Source of the DNA: Thermopolyspora sp044507605
Lineage (GTDB): Bacteria > Actinomycetota > Actinomycetes > Streptosporangiales > Streptosporangiaceae
Assembly: GCA_044507605.1 (NCBI GenBank)
Contig: JBIQJI010000021.1
Coordinates: forward strand, 1 to 64,000
Length of the DNA: 64,000 nucleotides
Reading direction: 5' to 3'
Shown here in pieces: positions 7,785-15,615 of the stretch (the stretch's first letter is position 1; the number at the start of each line of letters is the position of its first letter). The notes beneath the pieces were generated by a model. The model worked only from the letters and a program-made list of their open reading frames with translations. It was not told the DNA's origin and did not search any database. The position numbers and the translations under genes were made by a program.

Positions 7785-7997
7785 TCAGCCCGTGCAGCAG
7801 TACAGTTTGTAGCCGGCCCAGCAGCAGGCGCCGTCGCCGCAGATGTCCCGTCCCTGTTCGGTGTATCCGGCAGGACACGCGGCGGCGCAGAAGGGCGCGG
7901 TGCCCTCCCAATGGCAGGTAGCGGCTTCGCGTTCGTTGCGGTACGGCGTCATGGTGAAGACGCTGCGGGTGCCCGCCATGTCCAATAGGCCATGCAT
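7785..7997 (-). CDS. Eight-cysteine precursor-like peptide (copy 1)
   Basis: A 70-residue peptide opening with MHGLLDMAGTRSVFTMTPY then RNEREAAT, followed by a core with Cys at 28, 37, 41, 53, 58, 59, 67 and 68 (CHWEGTAPFCAAACPAGYT, CGDGACCWAGYK, YCC). A strong ribosome site (GAAAGGAGG, six bases before ATG 7997) predicts high expression. It has no Sec signal, so if the product is exported the divergent ABC transporter is the likely route. The C-X8-C-X3-C and paired CC-CC pattern suggests a compact disulfide-knotted fold. Leader similarity between the copies (GL-DMA-TR, TPYRNEREA) is consistent with recognition by the RRE protein upstream (inference). Confidence 0.87.
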   Translation of the reverse strand: MHGLLDMAGTRSVFTMTPYRNEREAATCHWEGTAPFCAAACPAGYTEQGRDICGDGACCWAGYKLYCCTG

Positions 7998-8345
7998 CGG
8001 AGGCCTCCTTTCTTATTCGTGATTCGGTAGGTGCAGAACCGTCTTTCCGCTGTCGTGTGCGACCGTCGTGCTGTTCTCGCCCGGGGCGATCGGCCGAAGC
8101 GGCGGTGAATCGCGCCGTCGTTCCGGCGGCGGCCGTCGGGCGTCGGCGTCGCCACGCTGCGGTAAGACGTCAGGTCGCGGATGGGTGCGGAATTCCGCTA
8201 TTTCCGGCACGCCACCCGATGTGCCAGTCCTTTCTTTTCCGGGGCGACGCCCGATGCGCCGCACGCCACGAAGATGCCTGCCCATTCGGTATATGCCGCA
8301 AAAGTTTACGCAAGCATTTCTTCGGTAATCGTCGGTAAACATCGG
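7998..8345 (-). promoter_or_regulatory. Leader region upstream of the peptide genes
   Basis: About 350 bases without a convincing gene, more AT-rich than the neighbouring genes near 8285-8340. It contains a strong ribosome site next to the first peptide, a 10-base-spaced repeat (CGGTAA at 8323 and 8333, then CGGCTAA at 8343) and GTTTAC/GTAAAC arms at 8304-8309 and 8335-8340. A separate promoter or processing site for the peptide mRNA is likely here, but I cannot place it. Confidence 0.4.
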
Positions 8346-8726
8346 CTAACGCGCTGCCGCAATCCCCGGAAATCGGGCCAGTTCCACCAAGTAATTGCCG
8401 GGCGGCGAGCTGGTGTCGAGCGGGACTCCGGCGATCTCGATCCAGTTGTAGACGCGGTAGTGGCCGCCCGGCTCGGGCACGGGGGCCGCGCCGACGACGA
8501 GCTGCGCGCGTACCCCGCGTCTGCGCAGCGCCGCCACGATGACGGCGTTCTCGCGCATGGGCGCGGCGAACCCGGCGAACAGGCGCAGGGCCGCCACGAC
8601 GGGCGTGACGGCGGGCCGCCTGCCCTGCCGTCGCCGCAGGCGGGGTTCGCCCGGCGGGAGGAGCTCGGGGAGCGAGCGGTTGCGCAGCCGGACGGCCGCC
8701 CACATCGCGCCGATCGTACTGATCAT
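8346..8726 (-). CDS. Transglutaminase-like lasso B2 homologue lacking the usual catalytic residues
   Basis: B2 proteins of lasso-peptide pathways are papain/transglutaminase-fold peptidases that cut the leader using a Cys-His-Asp triad. This 126-residue protein keeps the characteristic AALRRRGVRAQLVVGAAP helix-strand unit, followed by YRVYNWIEIAGVPLD, which aligns with the usual H-A-W-V-E strand. By my alignment the Cys before the first helix is Met (PMRENAVIV) and the His is Tyr, leaving only the Asp region. It starts at ATG 8726, overlapping the MauE-thioredoxin stop by ATGA, so the two are translationally coupled. It may have become a scaffold or leader-binding protein, with cleavage passed to the S9 peptidase (inference). 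Confidence 0.72.
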   Translation of the reverse strand: MISTIGAMWAAVRLRNRSLPELLPPGEPRLRRRQGRRPAVTPVVAALRLFAGFAAPMRENAVIVAALRRRGVRAQLVVGAAPVPEPGGHYRVYNWIEIAGVPLDTSSPPGNYLVELARFPGIAAAR

Positions 8727-9610
8727 GTAGTCACCTGCGATTCGGTGCGGCGGGGGTGCGTGGCCGACCGCCGCAGAAGGTCTCGGATGTCGGCCAGGCC
8801 GTGCGCGGGCTCGCCGACGGGTACGCCGTCGGGGCCGTACGCCACGGCGGCCGGGAAGCCGCCCCCGGCGGCCGCCGCGTCCTCCTCCGACACGGCGCGC
8901 CGGAACTCCACGGGCCGGTCGGTCATGGCCTCGTAGCGGTCCCGCTGGGCCTCCAAAGCCGCGCAGTAGCGGCACGACTCGGCCGTGAAGATGACGATGC
9001 GCTCCACGTCGCCCAGCACGGCCGGGCGGGCCGCCCTGGCGCGGTAGCGGAGCACCCCGGCGGCCACGACGGCCAGCACGAGCCCGATCGCGGCCTGGGT
9101 GCTCGCGGACCAGACACCCGGCAGGCCCGGCGCGCCCAGGATCGCGGCGACGGTCAGGGCGACCGCCGCCGCACAGCCGGCGGCGTGCCCGACCGTGAAC
9201 CGGGTGGGGAGCCAGCCGCCGAAGCAGGCGCAGCGCCGGCCCCGAAGCACCAGCGCCGCCGCCGCGTAGACGGCGAACAGGCCGCCGACCAGCCCCAGCC
9301 GCGCGGTCACGGGCACCGGCACCAGCGCGGCCACCACCACCAGACCCTCGATCACGGTGGCCTGCGCCGGCCCGGCGACCGCTCTGGGGACGCCGGTCAC
9401 CGGCCAGGCGACGGTGGTCTCCTCCCAGTCGGCGAGCTTGGCGGCGAGGCTGAGCGCCAGCACCGCCACCCCGCCGATCAGGACGAGGGCACAGCACCAG
9501 GCCGCCGGCCAGCTCGCGAGCCACGGGACGGCACCCGGCGCGGGCGCCGCCGCGGGCCGGGGCATGGGATGGGGCAGCCATGGCAGCGGCCATGACAACG
9601 TCGCGATCAT
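8723..9610 (-). CDS. MauE/DoxX-like redox membrane protein with thioredoxin-like domain
   Basis: 295 residues. The N-terminal two-thirds hold about five hydrophobic segments typical of MauE-type redox membrane proteins, including the paired-cysteine motif RRCACFGGW between segments. The C-terminal third is thioredoxin-like with the CxxC site FTAESCRYC. MauE-like proteins are associated with disulfide formation. In an operon making eight-cysteine peptides, this protein is the natural candidate for oxidative folding or for keeping thiols reduced before export (inference from context). The start ATG 9610 overlaps the PqqD-like gene's stop by ATGA. The topology of the C-terminal domain is uncertain. 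Confidence 0.82.
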   Translation of the reverse strand: MIATLSWPLPWLPHPMPRPAAAPAPGAVPWLASWPAAWCCALVLIGGVAVLALSLAAKLADWEETTVAWPVTGVPRAVAGPAQATVIEGLVVVAALVPVPVTARLGLVGGLFAVYAAAALVLRGRRCACFGGWLPTRFTVGHAAGCAAAVALTVAAILGAPGLPGVWSASTQAAIGLVLAVVAAGVLRYRARAARPAVLGDVERIVIFTAESCRYCAALEAQRDRYEAMTDRPVEFRRAVSEEDAAAAGGGFPAAVAYGPDGVPVGEPAHGLADIRDLLRRSATHPRRTESQVTT

Positions 9611-9825
9611 GAGTCCTCCTGGTGGATCAGCCAGCCCTCGTCGAGGCCGGTGCGCAGCTCCTCGGCGAGCCCCGGCGCGGCCGGCTCGACCTGGCCGAGC
9701 CCGGCGAGCAGCCGGGTGAGCGCCGGACTGATCTGGAGGGCGGCGAACCGGGCGCCGTCGAGCACGAACCCTCCGCCGAACGGCATGAGATGCAGGGTCA
9801 CGCCGTCGCGTAGCCGCCAGCTCAC
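9607..9825 (-). CDS. PqqD-like RRE protein (lasso B1-like)
   Basis: 72 residues with the pattern of PqqD-fold RiPP recognition elements: WRLRDGVTLHLMPFGGGFVL, then LQISPALTRLLAGLGQ and ELRTGLDEGWLI. RREs bind precursor leaders and deliver them to modifying enzymes. The GTG start at 9825 has AAAGGGGG nine bases upstream and overlaps the preceding small ORF's TGA. In lasso pathways B1 partners B2 and the cyclase, and all three homologues are present here. Its likely target is the shared leader of the two cysteine-rich peptides (inference). Confidence 0.75.
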   Translation of the reverse strand: MSWRLRDGVTLHLMPFGGGFVLDGARFAALQISPALTRLLAGLGQVEPAAPGLAEELRTGLDEGWLIHQEDS

Positions 9826-10037
9826 CAGAGCACCCCCTTTCCTGCGGGCACCGTCACGGTGCGTGGTGAAGGCGGGCGGGAGCCGGGCCGGCGGTCTGTG
9901 CCGGCCGCCGCTCGGCGGCCCTCGGCGGGCCTGCCGCCGCCTGCCGCCGGCGCGGGGCCTGAGCTCGGCGCGGGGCCCGAGGTCTGTGCGGGATGTGAGT
10001 TCGGTGCGGGCCGTGCGGCGGAGGCGGGAAGGGTCAT
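9822..10037 (-). CDS. Small Pro/Ala-rich ORF coupled to both neighbours
   Basis: A 71-residue ORF of low complexity (Pro, Ala, Gly, Ser, Arg) ending AGKGVLW. It resembles no family I know. Support comes from organisation: ATG 10037 overlaps the cyclase stop as ATGA and has GGAGG seven bases upstream, and its TGA overlaps the next GTG. The last codons also serve as the ribosome site of the PqqD-like gene, so the ORF could act mainly as a translational coupler. Confidence 0.5.
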   Translation of the reverse strand: MTLPASAARPAPNSHPAQTSGPAPSSGPAPAAGGGRPAEGRRAAAGTDRRPGSRPPSPRTVTVPAGKGVLW

Positions 10038-11680
10038 GCCCCCACCTCCGCGTTCAGGGCCCGCGGGTGGTGCGCGGCCGTGACGTACAGCCGCCGCAGC
10101 GCCTCCGCGTCGGCCAGCACCCGCGCGGGGTCGGCCAGGACGGCGCGCAGCCGGTCGGCGACGATCCAGGGACTGTGCTCGACCTGGGCCAGCAGCGCGG
10201 CCCGCTGGGCCGGAGTGGCCAGTCGGCGGGACACGAACGCGGCGGCGAGCAGCTTGTCGCGTTCCTCCGGAGTGACGTCGGTGGGCCGCCAGTCGTCCGG
10301 CAGGAGCGCCCGCAGCGGCGGCGCCGTGACCATGTAGCCGTCCCGCCAGCGCACCCGCAGGCGGCCGTGCCGGGCCAGCAGCACGACCGTGCCGAGGACG
10401 ACCGGGTGGGCGCAGATCAGCACCGGGTCGAGGCGCGGCGTGCCGAGCGGCGGGACGTGTTCGAGCCGGTCGACGACGATCTGCACGGCCTCGCCGCCGG
10501 GCGTGACGGCCTTCGGGTCGTCGTCGACGGGGACCAGGTGGCTCGCGGCCTTCGCCGAGGTGACCACCACGCCGTCCTGCCCGGCGGCCTCGGTGATCCA
10601 GCCGTGGCCGTGGCCGTGATCGGGGCCGTCGGCAGAGTGGCCGGGGTCCGGCGGGGGGTCGTCCGAGCGCGGCGGCCACCAGGCCCGCCACCCCGGCGAG
10701 CCGAAGAGCGTGGGGAACGGCGCGGCCCCGGTCAGCTGCAGCCAGCCGTTGCGCAGCAGGCCCGAGCCGGTCACCGACCCCGACAGCATGCGGGCCAGGC
10801 CCGCCCCGCTGAGCAGCGGCCCGGCGGCGTGCCCGGCGGCCGTGAGCAGGTCCGCGGTCGGCGGCCAGGCGTCGCCTTCGCCGGGCAGCCCGAACCCGGG
10901 GCCGTCGAAGGCCCGCTCCCACAGCGGGGTGCCGTCGATCACGGTCACGTCGGGGGCCAGCCGGCCCCGCCGCCGGGCCAGCACCGGGACGTCCATGTGG
11001 ACGTGCAGGCGGGGCACGTCGGGGGAGAGGGCGGCCAGCGCCGCCGCGCCCAGGCCGCCGCCGTACCCGATCGCTCCGTTGTCGCCGAGGTCCAAGGCGT
11101 CGGCGACGGCGTGCCGCAGTGCCCGGGCGATCGCCCTGGCGGGGTCGGACGGGCGGCCCACGATGCGCCTGGCCCCGGCGGCCAGCTCGGCGAGGTCGAG
11201 CTCGTCCATGGTGAGCCGCTCGCGCTCGCCCGTGATGGTCAGCGTGGTGCCGCAGGCGAGCTGGAAGACGCCTTCGTACGGGGTGAGCGGCATCGGCGGC
11301 GGCTGCCCGGCGAGCGTGGCGGCGACGGCGGCCGGCCAGATCTCGGGGCGGGGGCCGGCCAGGTGCGCCACGTCGGTCGAGAAGCGCACCACGCGACCCT
11401 CGGGGCCGGTGGCGGTGGCGTAGTAGAGCCGGGCCTGGGAGAGCGCGCCCCTGCCGAGGGTGCCGGTGGCCGGGTCGGCCCAGGTGCGGGCGAGGCGGCC
11501 CACCGAGGCGAAACAGCCGACGGCGGGCGGCGCGGAGCCGGGGGGCACGGCGCGCCGTTCACCGCAGGAACAGATCGTCTCGACGGTCATGCGGGCCGAG
11601 GTGGCCGTGCCGGAGAAGCCGATGACCGTGCCCCCCACCGGACACGCCGCCACGCCCGGCGGCGACCCGACGTCCGTCAT
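10034..11680 (-). CDS. Asparagine-synthase-like (lasso cyclase-like) protein with degenerate PP-loop
   Basis: 548 residues, first gene of the operon. Overall layout matches lasso cyclases: an N-terminal Ntn-hydrolase-like half (LYYATATGPEGRVVRFSTDV, then YEGVFQLACGTTLTI) and a C-terminal ATP-pyrophosphatase-like half from about 190. The SGGLDSS adenylation loop reads GGGLGAA, so the Asp and Ser contacts are lost. A catalytic N-terminal Cys for glutamine hydrolysis is also absent, as usual in lasso cyclases. Adenylation is therefore doubtful; it may have a structural role or new chemistry. A His/Asp-rich insert around residues 340-360 (DPGHSADGPDHGHGHGW) is unusual and might bind metal. Start ATG 11680 faces the divergent exporter. 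Confidence 0.68.
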   Translation of the reverse strand: MTDVGSPPGVAACPVGGTVIGFSGTATSARMTVETICSCGERRAVPPGSAPPAVGCFASVGRLARTWADPATGTLGRGALSQARLYYATATGPEGRVVRFSTDVAHLAGPRPEIWPAAVAATLAGQPPPMPLTPYEGVFQLACGTTLTITGERERLTMDELDLAELAAGARRIVGRPSDPARAIARALRHAVADALDLGDNGAIGYGGGLGAAALAALSPDVPRLHVHMDVPVLARRRGRLAPDVTVIDGTPLWERAFDGPGFGLPGEGDAWPPTADLLTAAGHAAGPLLSGAGLARMLSGSVTGSGLLRNGWLQLTGAAPFPTLFGSPGWRAWWPPRSDDPPPDPGHSADGPDHGHGHGWITEAAGQDGVVVTSAKAASHLVPVDDDPKAVTPGGEAVQIVVDRLEHVPPLGTPRLDPVLICAHPVVLGTVVLLARHGRLRVRWRDGYMVTAPPLRALLPDDWRPTDVTPEERDKLLAAAFVSRRLATPAQRAALLAQVEHSPWIVADRLRAVLADPARVLADAEALRRLYVTAAHHPRALNAEVGA

Positions 11681-11977
11681 GGCATATCTCCGGCGTACCG
11701 GATCCGTGCATCAATTGGCACATTCACTGCAATCTCCAACCGGTGCCGCCAATTCGGACGGCTATTTCTCCTGGACGGGACCGCAAGTCAGCAGAACCTA
11801 CGCCGGATGCCGTGTCAAGGTGCCTTTCTTAAAGCCGAGTTATTTTAGCTGCTTGAACCGCAGCCCAGGCCGACGCAAAGATATCCGGCTGTGTTGTTGC
11901 CCGCCCATTTACCGGCCGGCATGCCAGAATTCGGGCGGGGTCGGCGCGGCCGGTCCCGGAGGTGAAGGGGACAGGGC
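11681..11977. promoter_or_regulatory. Divergent control region between peptide operon and ABC exporter
   Basis: 297 bases with no convincing gene and lower GC, especially 11820-11900. It must hold the promoters of the minus-strand operon and of the plus-strand exporter. A possible plus-strand -35 is TTGAAC (11855-11860), with a weak AT-rich -10 about 17 bases later. No clear inverted repeat was found. Confidence 0.5.
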
Positions 11978-13810
11978 ATGCACAGCGGTGGTCAGCGGCT
12001 GACGCCGGGCGCGGTGCGGCGGTTGCTGGCGTTCGGGGTGGCCATGGGCTGGCGGGCCGACCGGCGCAGGGTCGTGATCGTCGCGGTGACACAGGTGGTG
12101 CAGTCGATCGGTCTCGGCGGCATGCTCCTCGGCGGGCGCGAGGCAGCGCAGGGCCTCATGGGCTCTGAAGGCGCAGGTGCCGACATGGTGCGGGTCGGCA
12201 CGTCCGCGCTGATCGTCCTGGCGCTGGCGTCGCTCAACAGCATCCTCACCCTGGTGGGCCGGCATCACCAGTCGGTGCTCCGCGTCGCCATCGAGCGCGA
12301 CGCGGTCCAGTCGGTGACCGCCACGGCCTCGCGGGCCGACCTGCTCCACTTCGAAAGCCCGGGTTTTCACGACAATGTGAAAATGGCGCTGGTGGCCGCG
12401 CAGATTCACGCGCCCAATCTGCCGCTCGCCGTTATGACGATCACCCGCACGCTATTCGCGTTCGTGGCGATCGCGGGCACCCTCATCACCATGGCGTGGT
12501 GGCTGCCGCCGCTGCTCGTCGTCGCCGCGATCCCCTCGGTGCGGGTGGCGCTCTTGCAACAACGCGCGCATTTCGACCTGCATCGCGACCTGACCGAAAA
12601 CCAGCGGACCGCCGTATATCTCACCCAACTGCTCACCGGCCGCGAAGAGGCCAAAGAACTGCGCGCGTTCGGCCTCGGCCGGGTCTTCTTCGACCGCCTG
12701 GCGGCCTGCTACGAGCGCACCCTCGGCGGCGAGATCGCGCTGCGCCGCCGGTTCCTCGGCAAGGACATTCGCGCCCGCCTCGCCGGCAACGCCGTGGCCG
12801 CCGCCGTCATCGCCGGGCTGATCACGGCGGCGACCACGGGCAGGCTCGACACCGCCGCGGCGCTGATCGCCCTCGCCGGCCTGCTCATCGGAGTGCAGTA
12901 CGGCATCATGATCACCTCCGTGCTGGGCTCGTCCGGCGACTCCATCCGCTACCTGAACGCACTGCGCGTCTTCACCGGCGGCATGACCACACCACCCGCC
13001 CCGCCGGCCGTCGAGCGGCGCCCCTTCACGGCGGTGCGCGCCGAGCACCTCACCTTCAGCTACCCCGAGGCGCCCCGCCCCGCGGTCGACGACGTCACGG
13101 TGGAGCTGCGCGCGGGCGAGGTCGTCGCCCTCGTCGGCGAGAACGGCTCGGGCAAGACCACCCTCACCAAACTGCTCACCGGGCTGTACTCCCCCGACCA
13201 GGGCCGGCTGCTGGTCGACGACCGGCCGGTCACCGACCCCGCCCGCCTGCGCGCCCTGTCCACCGTGCTGTTCCAGGACTACCTGCGCTACAAGCTGTCC
13301 GTCGCCGAGAACATCGAGCTCGGCGACCCCACCCACCTCGGCGACGCCGAAAGGGTCGCCGGGGCCGCCCGGCGGGCCGGCGCCGAGCAGATCATCGAGG
13401 CCCTGCCGGGCCGCTACGCCACTCGCCTCGGCGCCGAGTTCACCGGCGGCACCGACCTGTCGCTCGGGCAGTGGCAGCGCGTCGCGCTGGCCCGCGCGTT
13501 CTTCCGCGCCGCGCCGCTCGTCGTGCTCGACGAGCCGACCGCGGCGATGGACCCACGCGCCGAGGCCGACCTGTTCGCCCGCATCCGCGAGCTGTTCGCC
13601 GGCCGCACCGTGCTGCTGATCTCCCACCGCTTCTCCAGCGTCCGCTCGGCCGACCGCATCTACGTCATGGATCACGGCAAAATCATCGAATCCGGCACAC
13701 ACGACACCCTCATGGCCGAAGACGGCGTCTACGCCGAACTCTTCCTGGCCCAGGCCGCCGCCTACCTCGACGCGCCGCCCACGCCACCAGAACCCGCCAA
13801 AGCGCCCTGA
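11978..13810 (+). CDS. ABC exporter, fused permease and ATPase, of the peptide locus
   Basis: 610 residues: six predicted membrane helices within about residues 20-330, then a nucleotide-binding domain with Walker A GENGSGKTT, signature LSLGQWQR, Walker B VVLDEPTAAMD and H-loop LLISHR. Half-transporters of this layout export lipids, drugs or peptides, and lasso-type clusters nearly always carry one. No C39 peptidase domain precedes the permease, consistent with leader removal by a separate enzyme. It diverges from the peptide operon and is the most likely exporter of the cysteine-rich products (inference). ATG 11978 is preceded by GGAGGTGAAGGGG. Confidence 0.9.
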   Translation: MHSGGQRLTPGAVRRLLAFGVAMGWRADRRRVVIVAVTQVVQSIGLGGMLLGGREAAQGLMGSEGAGADMVRVGTSALIVLALASLNSILTLVGRHHQSVLRVAIERDAVQSVTATASRADLLHFESPGFHDNVKMALVAAQIHAPNLPLAVMTITRTLFAFVAIAGTLITMAWWLPPLLVVAAIPSVRVALLQQRAHFDLHRDLTENQRTAVYLTQLLTGREEAKELRAFGLGRVFFDRLAACYERTLGGEIALRRRFLGKDIRARLAGNAVAAAVIAGLITAATTGRLDTAAALIALAGLLIGVQYGIMITSVLGSSGDSIRYLNALRVFTGGMTTPPAPPAVERRPFTAVRAEHLTFSYPEAPRPAVDDVTVELRAGEVVALVGENGSGKTTLTKLLTGLYSPDQGRLLVDDRPVTDPARLRALSTVLFQDYLRYKLSVAENIELGDPTHLGDAERVAGAARRAGAEQIIEALPGRYATRLGAEFTGGTDLSLGQWQRVALARAFFRAAPLVVLDEPTAAMDPRAEADLFARIRELFAGRTVLLISHRFSSVRSADRIYVMDHGKIIESGTHDTLMAEDGVYAELFLAQAAAYLDAPPTPPEPAKAP

Positions 13811-13840
13811 ACCCCGTCTCCCACGGCCGTTCCCCCCCCA

Positions 13841-13876
13841 TCGGGCACACAGCCCGACGGCCCGTGAGGAGACGGG
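13841..13876 (+). terminator. Two adjacent short hairpins after the exporter gene
   Basis: TCGGGC (13841-13846) pairs with GCCCGA (13852-13857), and CCCGT (13861-13865) with ACGGG (13872-13876). They fill the gap between the exporter stop and the next start. No U-tract, so termination is tentative. Confidence 0.35.
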
Positions 13877-13882
13877 CTTAGG

Positions 13883-15466
13883 ATGCTGGAGATGAGACGA
13901 CGACGGCCGACGACGGCGCTCGCCGCCGCGCTGCTCGTGACGGCCCCGCTTTTGACGGGGTGCAGCCAGAGCGGCGACCGGCCCGAGCCCGCAAGTTCGG
14001 GCTCCCCGAGCGTCTCGGCCCCAGCGGTCACGTCCTCGGCGGCGGCTCAGGCCCCGGCCCCCGGCCTGCGTCCCTTCTACGGCCAGCGCCTCGCCTGGTC
14101 CGACTGCGGCGGCGGCTTCCAATGCACCCAGCTGGCCGTCCCGCTCGACTACGCCAAGCCGTCAGGCGAACAAATCAAGATCAGCGTGACCCGGCTGCCC
14201 GCCACCGGCGAACGCATCGGCTCGATCGTCGTCAACCCCGGCGGCCCCGGAGCCTCCGGCGTCCAATACGCCAGATCGGCCACGTCGATCCTGTCCGCCG
14301 ACGTCCGCGAACGCTTCGACGTCGTCGGCTTCGACCCGCGCGGCGTCGGCGACTCGGCCCCCATACGCTGCCTCGCCCCGGCCCGCCTCGACCATTTCGT
14401 CGGCCTCGACGCCACCCCCGACACGCCCGCCGAGGTCAAAGCCCTGGAGGCCGGCGCCCGCGAGTTCGCCAAGGGCTGCGAAGCCAAGTCCGGGGCCCTG
14501 CTGCCCCACGTCGGCACCGCCGACGCCGCCCGCGACATGGACGTGCTGCGCGCCGCCCTCGGCGACAAGGGCCTGACGTACCTCGGCAAGTCCTACGGCA
14601 CCTACCTCGGCGCCGTCTACGCCGACCTGTTCCCCAAGCGGGTGCGCGCCCTCGTCCTCGACGGCGCCCTCGACCCGTCCCTCACTCCCATCGAGACCAA
14701 CGAGGAACAGGGCCGCGGCTTCGAACGCGCCTTCAAGGCGTTCCTCGAAGACTGCCTCGACGACGAGTCCTGCCCGTTCACCAGTAGCGACGTCGACGGC
14801 GCCCTCAAAGAGTTCCAGGACTTCCTCGAACGCACCGACCGGCACCCCCTGAGCAACACGCTCGGCGACGCCCGCGAAGTCAGCGAAGCCTGGGCCGTCC
14901 TGGGCGTCGTCACCCCCCTCTACGACCGCGAGTCCTGGCCCGTCCTCCGCCAGGCCCTCGCCCAGGCCTTCAAAGGCGACGGCACCTACCTGCTCCGCAT
15001 CGCCGACCTCATGGTCGACCGCCACTCCGACGGCACCTACTCCAACCAGACCGCGGCCAACACCGCCATCAACTGCGTCGACCACCCCTACCCGCGCACA
15101 CTCTCGGCCTACCAGCAGGCGGCGGCCGCCTCGGCCAAAGAATCCCCCCGCTTCGGCGAATACATCATGTGGGGCTCCCTGCCCTGCGCCTACTGGCCCG
15201 TGAAGACCACGGCAAAGGACAAGCCCCTGCACGCCGCCGGCGCACCCCCCATCGTGGTCGTAGGCACCGAACGCGACCCCGCCACGCCGTACGAATGGGC
15301 CAAATCCCTGGCGTCCCAGCTGAAGTCCGGCGTCCTCATCAGCTACGACGGCGACGGCCACACCGCCTACGACACCGGCTCCACCTGCGTAGACCGCCTG
15401 GTCGACGACTACTTGATCAACCAAACCCCACCGGCCGACGGCACCCGCTGCCCCAAGGTCCACTAA
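13883..15466 (+). CDS. Lipoprotein alpha/beta hydrolase of the tripeptidyl-aminopeptidase family (S33)
   Basis: 527 residues. A lipoprotein signal (basic start, hydrophobic core, lipobox LLTGC) anchors it outside the membrane. The hydrolase domain has the oxyanion segment NPGGPGASG, nucleophile elbow GKSYGTYLG, an acid residue in VVGTERDPATP and His in GDGHTAY, with the C-terminal TAP-like cap. Relatives are secreted Streptomyces tripeptidyl aminopeptidases and similar proline-tolerant exopeptidases. ATG 13883 has TTAGG just upstream; ATG 13892 is an alternative. It belongs to the conserved backbone and normally sits close to ricT and the following tRNA-Thr, so the peptide locus seems inserted between them. 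Confidence 0.9.
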   Translation: MLEMRRRRPTTALAAALLVTAPLLTGCSQSGDRPEPASSGSPSVSAPAVTSSAAAQAPAPGLRPFYGQRLAWSDCGGGFQCTQLAVPLDYAKPSGEQIKISVTRLPATGERIGSIVVNPGGPGASGVQYARSATSILSADVRERFDVVGFDPRGVGDSAPIRCLAPARLDHFVGLDATPDTPAEVKALEAGAREFAKGCEAKSGALLPHVGTADAARDMDVLRAALGDKGLTYLGKSYGTYLGAVYADLFPKRVRALVLDGALDPSLTPIETNEEQGRGFERAFKAFLEDCLDDESCPFTSSDVDGALKEFQDFLERTDRHPLSNTLGDAREVSEAWAVLGVVTPLYDRESWPVLRQALAQAFKGDGTYLLRIADLMVDRHSDGTYSNQTAANTAINCVDHPYPRTLSAYQQAAAASAKESPRFGEYIMWGSLPCAYWPVKTTAKDKPLHAAGAPPIVVVGTERDPATPYEWAKSLASQLKSGVLISYDGDGHTAYDTGSTCVDRLVDDYLINQTPPADGTRCPKVH

Positions 15467-15529
15467 GCCCCCCGCCCCCGGCCCACGAACCCCCGCGGAA
15501 CCTGTAGACTCAACCCGACCACAAGGCCA

Positions 15530-15603
15530 GCCGCCTTAGCTCAGTCGGCCAGAGCGACGCACTCGTAATGCGTAGGTCCGGGGTTCGATTCCCCGAGGCG
15601 GCT
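15530..15603 (+). tRNA. tRNA-Thr (anticodon CGT)
   Basis: A complete cloverleaf: acceptor arms GCCGCCT and AGGCGGC, D stem GCTC/GAGC, anticodon stem ACGCA/TGCGT around loop CTCGTAA (anticodon CGT at 15564-15566), and T stem CGGGG/CCCCG with loop TTCGATT. Discriminator T is followed by genome-encoded CCA (15604-15606). It reads ACG codons. tRNA 3' ends are common integration sites, and a degenerate copy of this one's 3' half lies about 2 kb downstream. Confidence 0.97.
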
Positions 15604-15615
15604 CCACTCTCACCA

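Noticed and set aside
8013..8342. 109-codon minus-strand frame starting just after the B2-like gene
   Set aside because: Many rare codons, low third-position GC, no ribosome site and no recognisable domain; better explained as the peptide leader region.
11690..12002. Cysteine-containing plus-strand frame upstream of the exporter, considered as a third peptide
   Set aside because: No ribosome site, no similarity to the two peptides, and it overlaps the exporter start; codon use is not coding-like.
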